NCBI GenBank assembly: GCA_021297795.1
Contig: JAJTGL010000013.1
Span: 1-43,814 of the forward strand
Direction: 5' to 3'
Source of the DNA: Planctomycetaceae bacterium
Lineage (GTDB): Bacteria; Planctomycetota; Phycisphaerae; Phycisphaerales; SM1A02
DNA length: 43,814 nucleotides
A program made the translations under genes and the position numbers. Positions 38,055-43,814 of this stretch are shown piece after piece; positions within the stretch are counted from its first letter, which is position 1, and every line of letters starts with the position of its first letter. The notes under the pieces were generated by a model. That model was given only the letters and a program-made list of their open reading frames with translations. It was not told the origin of the DNA and did no database searches.

Positions 38055-39119
38055 TCATCGCGCCCCGGCCAACGCTCGCTCGGACGGCGACGCCGCGGGC
38101 AGGAACCGCTCGGCGATCTGGATCGCATTGAGCGCCGCACCCTTGCGGATCTGGTCGCCGCAGACGAAGAGCGCGGCACCTCGGTTGCCCGGCACGCTCG
38201 GGTCCATGCGGATGCGGCCGACGAGGACGTCGTCGCCACCCGCGGCATCGAGAGGCTCGGGAAACCGGTTCGACGTGCGGTCGTCGACGATGCGCAGGCC
38301 AGGCGCCTTCGCAAGCAGCGTGCGGATCTCCTCCTCGCTGGTCGCGCGCGCGAACTCGAGATGCAGCGCCTCGGCATGGGCGCGCAGCGTCGGAACGCGC
38401 ACGCAGGTCGCGACCACGCGCACGGCGTCCGACTCCCACATGCGGCGCGTCTCGGTGAGCAGCTTGCGCTCCTCCTCGTTGAAACCGTCGGCGCCGACGG
38501 CCGAGTTGTGGCTGAAGACGTTGAAGAGGTACTGACGACCGAAGATGCGCGTGTCGAGCGGCGCACCGGTGGTGAAGGCGCGCGCCTGCGACTCGAGCTC
38601 GGCCATGGCGGCGGCACCCGCGCCTGACGCAGCCTGGTAGGTCGCGGCAACCATGCGCTCGACGCCGATCACGCGATGGAGCGGTGTGACCGCGACGAGC
38701 GCGATGATGGTCGAGCAGTTCGGGTTCGCGATGATCGAGGGTCCGCGCACCGCGTCGAGCGCGTGCGGGTTCACCTCGGGGACGACGAGCGGACAGGCGG
38801 GATCGGCGCGGAACGCGCTCGAGTTATCGACGACGAGGGCGCCGGCGTCGCGGAAACGGGGCGCCCATTCCCTCGAGATCTCCTTTCCGGCGGAGAAGAG
38901 GACGAGATCGATGCCCTCGGGCATGCCCAGCTCGAGCGCCTCGCAGGCGATCTCGCCGCCCCGGAAGGGGATGCGCGTTCCGACCGAGCGTGGCGACGCG
39001 AAGAGCCGCAGCGCGCGCATCGGGAAGCGGCGCTCCTCGAGGATCGCGAGCATCTCGCGTCCGACCACTCCGGTGGCGCCGACGATCGCAACGGTGGGAG
39101 AGTTTGGCAGGCGCATCAT
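38055..39119 (-). CDS. asd: Aspartate-semialdehyde dehydrogenase
   Basis: A 354-residue NADPH-dependent enzyme that reduces aspartyl phosphate to aspartate semialdehyde for lysine, threonine, methionine and diaminopimelate synthesis. Visible motifs are the Rossmann loop VAIVGATGVVGREML near the start, SAGKEISREWAP, VVDNSSAFR, and the catalytic PNCSTI with its Cys at about residue 135. The substrate-binding region with TYQAASGAGAAAM follows. Length fits the family. The start is the first of two adjacent ATGs (39119 or 39116); a longer frame reaching 39584 runs antisense through apaG and is discarded. TACGAT lies 12 nt before the ATG and no Shine-Dalgarno sequence is seen, so the leader is very short or absent. 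It diverges from apaG. Confidence 0.96.
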   Translation of the reverse strand: MMRLPNSPTVAIVGATGVVGREMLAILEERRFPMRALRLFASPRSVGTRIPFRGGEIACEALELGMPEGIDLVLFSAGKEISREWAPRFRDAGALVVDNSSAFRADPACPLVVPEVNPHALDAVRGPSIIANPNCSTIIALVAVTPLHRVIGVERMVAATYQAASGAGAAAMAELESQARAFTTGAPLDTRIFGRQYLFNVFSHNSAVGADGFNEEERKLLTETRRMWESDAVRVVATCVRVPTLRAHAEALHLEFARATSEEEIRTLLAKAPGLRIVDDRTSNRFPEPLDAAGGDDVLVGRIRMDPSVPGNRGAALFVCGDQIRKGAALNAIQIAERFLPAASPSERALAGAR

Positions 39120-39131
39120 GGGAAGTGACCG

Positions 39132-39137
39132 ATCGTA
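39132..39137 (-). promoter_or_regulatory. Possible -10 box TACGAT for asd
   Basis: TACGAT on the minus strand ends 12 nt before the ATG at 39119. The leader would be about 5 nt, or 8 nt to the second ATG. Confidence 0.3.
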
Positions 39138-39161
39138 GCGAACACGGGACGTTTCCGCGTC

Positions 39162-39167
39162 TATCCT
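39162..39167 (+). promoter_or_regulatory. -10 box TATCCT for leaderless apaG
   Basis: TATCCT ends 6 nt before the ATG at 39174, and the spacer GCGCCC holds no ribosome site. Confidence 0.5.
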
Positions 39168-39173
39168 GCGCCC

Positions 39174-39569
39174 ATGCCCGCGACGACCGCCGCCCCGAAG
39201 CACGGATCCGACGCCATCACCGAGGGCGTGCGGGTGACCGTGCGCCCGGAGTTCGTGGCATCGCAGTCCTCGCCCGCTGATGGCAGGTTCCTCTTCTCCT
39301 ACAGCGTGCTGATCCGCAACGACGCAGGAAGCCGCATTCGCCTCGCCACCCGCTTCTGGCGGATCGTCGACGCGGAGGGCGAGGAGCGTGTCGTCGAAGG
39401 GCCGGGCGTGATCGGACAGCACCCGGAGCTCGGCCCGGGCGACAGTTTCGAGTACACGAGCTACTGCCCGATGCACACCGCGTGGGGAACCATGGAGGGC
39501 CACTTCATGTTCGAGCGCGACGGCAGGCCGTTCGAAGTGGCGGTGGGCCGGTTCTACTTCGTGTCGTGA
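39174..39569 (+). CDS. apaG: ApaG family protein (DUF525)
   Basis: A 131-residue protein, close to the usual 125, that is a single ApaG beta-sandwich. Signature parts are GVRVTVRPEFV at the start, FLFSYSVLIRNDAGSRIRLATRFWRIVDAEGE in the middle (given here as landmarks LIRN, RFWRI and DAEGE), VVEGPGVIGQHPELGPGDSFEYTS (landmarks GPGVIGQHP and GDSFEY), and the C-terminal MEGHFMFERDG. ApaG domains occur in some F-box and polymerase-interacting proteins; the bacterial function is unsettled, with links to diadenosine tetraphosphate and cation metabolism. It starts 54 bp from the divergent asd start codon. Confidence 0.93.
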   Translation: MPATTAAPKHGSDAITEGVRVTVRPEFVASQSSPADGRFLFSYSVLIRNDAGSRIRLATRFWRIVDAEGEERVVEGPGVIGQHPELGPGDSFEYTSYCPMHTAWGTMEGHFMFERDGRPFEVAVGRFYFVS

Positions 39570-39572
39570 TTG

Positions 39573-39660
39573 GAGCGCTCGCAACCTGCTTTGCGTGCTT
39601 GAGCGCTCGCAACCTGCTTGGCGACCGCCTTCATGACGAGCGCTCGCAATCTGCTTCGCA
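39573..39660. repeat. Three direct copies of a 19-bp repeat
   Basis: GAGCGCTCGCAACCTGCTT starts at 39573, 39601 and (with one change in the core) 39638. Each copy contains the palindrome GAGCGCTC. The repeats fill the first half of the 195-bp gap between the converging apaG and PEP-CTERM genes. Nothing else is recognisable in that gap. Confidence 0.75.
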
Positions 39661-39764
39661 ACTTGCTCGCTCTGGCGTGAGTCAAGACAGAGGAAGCCGC
39701 CGCAGCGGGCAAGCGCCTGTCGACATCGTGCGGCGGGGACCCGGCCTTCGCCCTCGAGACCGGC

Positions 39765-40412
39765 TCACCGATGACGACGGCCGAACAGCGCGCAGACACC
39801 AAGAAGCGCCAATCCGCCCGGCGCCGGAACGCTCTCGAGCCTGAACGCCATGTCGTGCGCGGACGCACCGAAATCCGAGATCGAGATGGGGCGTGAACCT
39901 TGCCCGAAGCCGCCGGCCGGATTCTGCCACATCGCCTGCGCCCCGTTCGTGGTGTCGGAGACGAACCAGTACCACTGGCCGCCACCGGTGAGCGGGCGCT
40001 CGACCTGCGCCGCGATCCAATAGGTACCTGGATCAAGCGTGATGCCACTCAGGTCGAAGACCAGGTCGCCGCCGACCTGGGTGCCGCTGCGAGCCGCGAT
40101 CGCCGCGTTGCTGAGGTTCGGATCCGTGTAGAACCGAACCGTGACGGCGATGTTGAAACCGCTGTCGCCGCCGACGCCGTCGTACCCGTAGACCGTCAGC
40201 GCCGCGAGTTCGCAGCTCTCGCCGATCGAGAAGTCGTCGAAAGCGCTGCAGGAGAATCCGGCGTGGGGTTCGAGCATCACCTGCGACGGCATTCCGTCGC
40301 CCGATGCCGCGGCGGGCTGGTCGACGATCACGCTTGCAGGGCTGGCGGTGGAGGCGGAGAGTGCGGCGAGGGCGAGTGCGGCGAGGACTGCGGCCGGGAG
40401 CGTGGGTTTCAT
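39765..40412 (-). CDS. PEP-CTERM sorting-domain exported protein 2
   Basis: A 215-residue secreted protein. The signal peptide is MKPTLPAAVLAALALAALS and a following Ala/Ser stretch. The mature domain has strands with CSAFDDFSIGESCEL near residue 50 and LDPGTYWIAAQVE near 124, followed by an aromatic QWYWFVSDT motif; domains like this occur in PEP-CTERM proteins of planctomycetes, function unknown. The C-terminus is a PEP-CTERM signal: VPAPG, a short hydrophobic helix, and GRRHR. The ATG at 40412 is preceded by GGAAAGG. It lies downstream of trpS on the same strand but behind two hairpins, so it is probably separate. Confidence 0.85.
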   Translation of the reverse strand: MKPTLPAAVLAALALAALSASTASPASVIVDQPAAASGDGMPSQVMLEPHAGFSCSAFDDFSIGESCELAALTVYGYDGVGGDSGFNIAVTVRFYTDPNLSNAAIAARSGTQVGGDLVFDLSGITLDPGTYWIAAQVERPLTGGGQWYWFVSDTTNGAQAMWQNPAGGFGQGSRPISISDFGASAHDMAFRLESVPAPGGLALLGVCALFGRRHR

Positions 40413-40502
40413 GCTTTGCCTTTCCGTATCCATGCACACGCCTGCGAGCGGGCAAAGCTCGATGGGAGCAGATCAGGCGTGGTATGGACACGGAAGTATC
40501 GC

Positions 40503-40539
40503 GCCCGTCCTTCGACGGGCTTCGGGCATCTTTCCCGAA
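40503..40539 (-). terminator. Double hairpin after trpS
   Basis: TTCGGG/CCCGAA (40521-40526 with 40534-40539) and then GCCCGTC/GACGGGC (40503-40509 with 40514-40520, 4-nt loop) follow the trpS stop within 3 nt on the minus strand. No clear T-run follows. Confidence 0.5.
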
Positions 40540-40541
40540 AC

Positions 40542-41621
40542 TCACATGTAGGCGAGCTTGCGCGGCCAGTGCACGAGGTTCGCGCGTTCCTTCACGCGCT
40601 CGAGCGTCGCCTCGGCCACCTTGTTCGCGCGCTCGCAGCCCGCCTTCAGGATCTCGAGCACGAGATCGTCGCGACCCTCGTACTTCGCGCGGCGCTCGCG
40701 CATCGGTGCGAGCAGCTCGTTGATCGCGGCCGCGACCTCGAGCTTCACGTGGCCGTCGCCGATGTTGTCGCCCTTCGCGTACCTCTCCTCGAGCTCCTTC
40801 ACGCGCGCCTCGTCGCGGATGAACGTGCGCACGTACTGGAAGAGCACGTTGCCGATGTCGCCGGGCTCCGTCGGACTCTGGCGGCCGGTGAAGATCTTCT
40901 TGACCTTCTTCTCGACCTCCTTCGCGTCGTCGGCGATGAAGATCGCGTTGTTGAGCGACTTCGACATCTTGTTGACGCCGTCGATTCCGGCGAGACGGCC
41001 CACGGCGCCGACGTCCGCGCGCGGGATCGGGAACGCTCCACCGAGCTTCACGTGATCCTCGTCCTCGGCGTGCTCGTCGACGCCGCAGAAGATCTGGTTG
41101 AAGCGCCGCGCGACCTCGCGCGTCAGCTCGAGGTGCGGAACCTGATCCTCGCCGACCGGCACGCCCACGGGTCGGAACGCGAGGATGTCGGCGGTCTGGC
41201 CCACCGCGTAGAGCGGGAACCCGAACGAGTACGACTCGCCGAGACCCTTCACCTCGATCTCGGTCTTGAGCGTGGGGTTGCGCATCACGCGGTTGAAGGG
41301 GAGCAGCATCGCGAAGAGAAACGTCAGTTCGGCGATCGCCGGGATCTCGCTCTGCAGGAAGATCGTCGTCTTCTCGGGATCGATGCCCATCGCGAGGTAG
41401 TCGCGCACGATCGCGACCGAGTCGCGGCGGATCTCCTCGCTCTTCGCGAGCCGCGTCGTGTACGCGTGCATGTTCGCGATGATGAAGTAGCAGTCGTGGC
41501 TGTGCTGCAGCTCGACGCGGCGCTTCACGCTGCCGACCCAGTGGCCGAGATGGAGCTGCCCGGTGGGCGTGTCGCCTGTGAGGATGCGGGGCTTTCCTGC
41601 GATGGCGTCGATCGTGCTCAT
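40542..41621 (-). CDS. trpS: Tryptophanyl-tRNA synthetase
   Basis: A 359-residue class Ic synthetase that charges tRNA-Trp. The HIGH-type motif is TGDTPTGQLHLGHWVGSVK near residue 16 (HLGH), and the KMSKS loop appears intact as NKMSKSLNN at about 217. Other family marks are ADILAFRPVGVPVGEDQ, QVPHLELTREVARRFN and the late GDGHVKLEVAAAINELL (landmarks VGEDQ, HLELTRE and KLEVAAAINE). Length is slightly above the Escherichia coli enzyme. The start at 41621 fits the family; the frame extends far upstream to 42893 across another gene, but that extension is not conserved-looking. TATCTT lies 10 nt before the ATG and there is no Shine-Dalgarno sequence. Confidence 0.96.
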   Translation of the reverse strand: MSTIDAIAGKPRILTGDTPTGQLHLGHWVGSVKRRVELQHSHDCYFIIANMHAYTTRLAKSEEIRRDSVAIVRDYLAMGIDPEKTTIFLQSEIPAIAELTFLFAMLLPFNRVMRNPTLKTEIEVKGLGESYSFGFPLYAVGQTADILAFRPVGVPVGEDQVPHLELTREVARRFNQIFCGVDEHAEDEDHVKLGGAFPIPRADVGAVGRLAGIDGVNKMSKSLNNAIFIADDAKEVEKKVKKIFTGRQSPTEPGDIGNVLFQYVRTFIRDEARVKELEERYAKGDNIGDGHVKLEVAAAINELLAPMRERRAKYEGRDDLVLEILKAGCERANKVAEATLERVKERANLVHWPRKLAYM

Positions 41622-41631
41622 GGAACGCAGG

Positions 41632-41637
41632 AAGATA
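41632..41637 (-). promoter_or_regulatory. -10 box TATCTT for trpS
   Basis: TATCTT on the minus strand ends 10 nt before the ATG at 41621, so the leader would be only about 3 nt. Confidence 0.35.
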
Positions 41638-41710
41638 CGGGAAAGACCGCGCGTGGAGGCAGGCTGGGTTCGACGGCATCCGCCGGGCAGGCGGCACGGT
41701 CTCGACGCGG

Positions 41711-42640
41711 TCAGCGCATCAGCGCCATCGCCAGGTTCAGTCCGTTGAAGATCGCGTGCGCGACCGCCGGCGCGAGGAATCCACCCGTTCGCTCGCGCAG
41801 GACCCCGAGCGCGACGCTGAGGAGGACGAGCATGACGAGACCCGTCGCGCGACCGTCCGCAGGGATCGATGGCCAGTGGATGAGGGCGAACACCACCGAG
41901 GTCGCGGCGATCGCCTCCGCGCCGGAGAAGCGCGCCGCACGCAGCGACGGCTGGAAGAGTCCGCGGAAGAGCGCCTCCTCCGCGAGCGGGACCAGGATGA
42001 CCACTTGGGCGAGCGTTGCTGCGGTGAAGACGAGGTTCTGCTGCTCGAGCACGATGCGGAGCGTCTCGTGCGAGACCTCCGGGGCCTTCGGCAAACCGAG
42101 GTGCGGAAGCAGGAGGCCGAGGATCGTGCCCGTCGCGAGCACGATCGGCAGCGCGAGGAGGAGACCGATCACGCCTGCCGTGATGGCGCGGGTGCGCGGC
42201 GTGACGGCGGTCGGCCCGTCGGCGAACGCCTGCGACGACAGGAACGCGATCGCCGCGATCCACTGGAACAGGTTCGCGACCGAACCGATCGCAAGCCGGG
42301 TCCACGGGCTGTCGCTCGGGAGAAGCGCCGCCGGCAGCGACGCGCCGAGCATGCCGACGACGTACGCGATCAGGAAGAGGATCGCGCCGAAGAGCGCCTC
42401 GCGTGGCATGCGTCCCGAGGGTTCGCGGGGGACGTCGTGCAGACGCCAGCGGCGGATGCACGCGATCGCGATCGCGGCGAGCGCGACCAGAACGGCCACC
42501 GAGAGGAACTCGCTCGCCCCGCCGGCCGCGTCCGACGGCGCCTCCGGTGTCGACGGCATGACGGCGGCCCCGGGTGCCGCGTTCGGTGCAGCATCGGGTT
42601 CCGGCGTCGACTGAAGGAGGAGACCCATCGGGTCGATCAT
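41711..42640 (-). CDS. CPBP-family (CAAX-like) intramembrane metalloprotease
   Basis: A 309-residue polytopic protein of the CPBP/Rce1 (Abi) family. The catalytic motifs are present: EEALFRG at about residue 220 (paired glutamates and Arg), FALIHW at about 253 with its His, and HAIFN at about 296. About seven or eight helices are visible, starting at about 46. The first 45 residues form a Pro/Ala-rich, probably disordered arm. In bacteria such proteins cut membrane-embedded substrates or act in bacteriocin immunity; the substrate here is unknown. The start at 42640 has TACCCT 7 nt upstream; MGL at residue 5 is an alternative start. It diverges from trpC. Confidence 0.9.
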   Translation of the reverse strand: MIDPMGLLLQSTPEPDAAPNAAPGAAVMPSTPEAPSDAAGGASEFLSVAVLVALAAIAIACIRRWRLHDVPREPSGRMPREALFGAILFLIAYVVGMLGASLPAALLPSDSPWTRLAIGSVANLFQWIAAIAFLSSQAFADGPTAVTPRTRAITAGVIGLLLALPIVLATGTILGLLLPHLGLPKAPEVSHETLRIVLEQQNLVFTAATLAQVVILVPLAEEALFRGLFQPSLRAARFSGAEAIAATSVVFALIHWPSIPADGRATGLVMLVLLSVALGVLRERTGGFLAPAVAHAIFNGLNLAMALMR

Positions 42641-42647
42641 CCGGTGC

Positions 42648-42653
42648 AGGGTA
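42648..42653 (-). promoter_or_regulatory. -10 box TACCCT for leaderless CPBP gene
   Basis: TACCCT on the minus strand ends 7 nt before the ATG at 42640. A plus-strand TACGAT at 42652-42657 overlaps it and could serve the trpC side. Confidence 0.45.
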
Positions 42654-42735
42654 CGATGCGCGGCCCGGTCGCGCCGTCGGGGCCGGGCCGCGGCAACCGT
42701 CGTCCTGGCCGCGGTGCGCTCCCGATTCCGGTCTC

Positions 42736-42819
42736 GTGATCTCCGCCTCCTGATCTCCGCCTCGTGATCTCCGCCTCGTGATCTCCGCCTCGTGATCTCC
42801 GCCTCGTGATCTCCGCTTC
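42736..42819 (+). repeat. Six 14-bp tandem repeats ending at the trpC start codon
   Basis: GTGATCTCCGCCTC is repeated six times with exact 14-bp spacing. Copy 2 begins with C and copy 6 ends CTTC; otherwise all are identical. The last copy ends at the base before the ATG of trpC, so the repeats form the whole proximal 5' leader. There is no Shine-Dalgarno sequence on this strand. Confidence 0.9.
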
Positions 42820-43626
42820 ATGGTTCCCGTTCTGAAGGACATCCTCACCCGCAAGGCCGTCGAGGTCGCGCGCGCCCGCGAGGCGGTGCCCATCGAGGCG
42901 CTGAAGGAGCGGATCTCCGAGCTCGGAAGGCCGAGGAACTTCTTCCAGGCCGTGGTCGACCGTCGTCATCCGAACGCGACGCATGCGATCGCCGAGATCA
43001 AGCGCAGGAGTCCGTCGGCGGGTGTGATCCGCGAGGACTTCGACCCCGTCGCGATCGCGCGCGCCTACCACGCGAACGGCGCGGCCGCGATCTCGTGCCT
43101 GACCGACGAGGAGTTCTTCGGTGGGCGGCTCGAGTACATCCACGCGATCCGCGACGCCATGCCGCTGCCGGTGCTGCGGAAGGACTTCATCGTCGACATC
43201 TACCAGGTGTGGGAGTCGCGCGCAGCCGGCGCCGATGCGATCCTCCTCATCGCCGAGGCGCTTCCCGAGCGCGACATCATCGACTTCCAGATCCTCGCGA
43301 CCGAGCTCGGGATGACCACGCTGCTCGAGGTGCACGACGTCGACCATCTGCTGCGCGCCGTCAACATCGTGGGCTTCCCGCATGCGAGCTACTCGCTCCT
43401 CGGCATCAACAACCGCGATCTGCGCACGATGAAGACGAAGATCGAGCACTCGATGCGGCTTGCGGAGATGCTCGAGGACACGAGCATCCTCGTGAGCGAG
43501 TCGGGCATCCGGACGCCGGAGGATCTCGCGCGCCTGCGCGCGCACGGGATCCACATCGTGCTCGTCGGCGAGCACCTGATGAAGCAGCCCGATCCCGGTG
43601 CCGCACTCAAGGCTCTGCTGGCGTAA
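42820..43626 (+). CDS. trpC: Indole-3-glycerol phosphate synthase
   Basis: A 268-residue TIM-barrel enzyme that closes the indole ring of indole-glycerol phosphate in tryptophan synthesis. Conserved parts are VLKDILTRKAVEV at the start, AEIKRRSPSAG with catalytic Lys at about residue 60, LPVLRKDFIVDIYQV (catalytic Lys), ADAILLIAEAL, LGINNRDLRT with catalytic Asn, SESGIRTPED and VGEHLM. Length is normal for the single-domain enzyme. The ATG at 42820 is the only sensible start, although it lacks a Shine-Dalgarno sequence and sits at the end of six 14-bp repeats. A 16-bp tandem duplication covers its last codons and stop. No other trp biosynthesis gene adjoins it; trpS is nearby but in another unit. 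Confidence 0.96.
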   Translation: MVPVLKDILTRKAVEVARAREAVPIEALKERISELGRPRNFFQAVVDRRHPNATHAIAEIKRRSPSAGVIREDFDPVAIARAYHANGAAAISCLTDEEFFGGRLEYIHAIRDAMPLPVLRKDFIVDIYQVWESRAAGADAILLIAEALPERDIIDFQILATELGMTTLLEVHDVDHLLRAVNIVGFPHASYSLLGINNRDLRTMKTKIEHSMRLAEMLEDTSILVSESGIRTPEDLARLRAHGIHIVLVGEHLMKQPDPGAALKALLA

Positions 43627-43640
43627 GGCTCTGCTGGCGT
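43609..43640. repeat. 16-bp tandem duplication at the trpC stop
   Basis: AAGGCTCTGCTGGCGT occurs at 43609-43624 and again at 43625-43640, followed by AAGG. The stop codon falls on the junction, so the duplicated copy is untranslated. Perfect identity suggests a recent event. Confidence 0.9.
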
Positions 43641-43707
43641 AAGGCGTGTTCGTGCCGCGTTTCACGCGTCGTCGAACATCGTGCCCCGAGGATGCACTCC
43701 GAGGGGA

Positions 43708-43814
43708 GCCGGCCAGAGCGAGGGGGCGGCAAGAGCCGCGCTCGAGCGCTCCAGTCACAACGCATCTCGGCCCGCCGCGATTCACTCGCGGCGAGGCCGG
43801 CCAGAGCGAGGGGG
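43708..43814. repeat. 19-bp direct repeat near the right edge
   Basis: GCCGGCCAGAGCGAGGGGG is found at 43708-43726 and again at 43796-43814, where the window ends. The 188-bp tail after trpC shows no gene; besides these copies it holds only short GC-rich inverted repeats. Confidence 0.85.

Noticed and set aside
38055-39584. 509-codon version of asd
   Set aside because: The extension overlaps apaG antisense and precedes the Rossmann motif that begins the family.
42736-42819. CRISPR array before trpC
   Set aside because: The 14-bp units are directly adjacent with no spacers, and no cas genes are present.
40542-42893. 783-codon version of trpS
   Set aside because: The extra N-terminal codons run antisense through or out of frame with the CPBP gene and are Arg-rich. 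The synthetase starts normally at 41621.

Overview
The window is about 70% G+C and looks like chromosomal DNA of a planctomycete, most likely class Phycisphaerae. This is inferred from four things: two proteins ending in the VPAPG-hydrophobic-RRR form of the PEP-CTERM sorting signal, tandem CxxCxYDLR / CPECG zinc-ribbon membrane proteins, a type II secretion (T2SS) cluster with a hugely enlarged secretin, and a scattered housekeeping gene order. There is no sign of phage, plasmid or transposase genes; mobile-type DNA is limited to short repeats.

Layout. 1-119: start of a membrane protein leaving the left edge. 121-484: intergenic DNA with a 13-bp tandem repeat and two 65-bp palindrome-rich REP-like copies. 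485-925: GAF-domain protein. 941-7315 (minus): operon of an ArnT/PMT-type glycosyltransferase and two paralogous zinc-ribbon membrane proteins. 7338-8147: DUF4239 membrane protein, divergent from the glycosyltransferase with only 22 bp between start codons. 8196-10823 (minus): ClpB. 11073-13044: small membrane protein, GYF_2-TM2 protein and a BtuF-like binding protein. 13285-14091: PEP-CTERM protein.

14258-37615: a T2SS operon in the order gspF-G-H-I-J-K-L-M-D-lipoprotein. It supplies the inner-membrane platform (F, L, M), the major and minor pseudopilins (G, H, I, J, K), the outer-membrane secretin (D) and a lipoprotein overlapping the gspD stop, which may be a pilotin. The ATPase GspE and the prepilin peptidase are not here, nor is a separate gspC; the C-terminus of the gspM product may do part of the GspC/PilP job. 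The secretin is the outstanding feature: about 14.4 kb, about 4,800 residues and roughly fifty N1-type periplasmic repeats (52 by hand count) ahead of one C-terminal pore domain, where ordinary GspD has three or four N domains. Its frame is broken at about 31,825 by an apparent out-of-frame loss inside one repeat.

37655-37808: bidirectional terminator and tRNA-Gln(CTG). 37931-43814: asd (with a phased 10-11 bp repeat tract beyond its stop), apaG, a second PEP-CTERM protein, trpS, a CPBP protease and trpC preceded by six exact-spaced 14-bp repeats.

A second general pattern is that eight genes heading transcription units have a TANNNT -10-like hexamer exactly 6-7 nt before the start codon and no Shine-Dalgarno sequence, whereas several operon-internal genes (and some others) do have one. 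This points to common leaderless transcription. All identifications are by reading motifs; no database search was possible.
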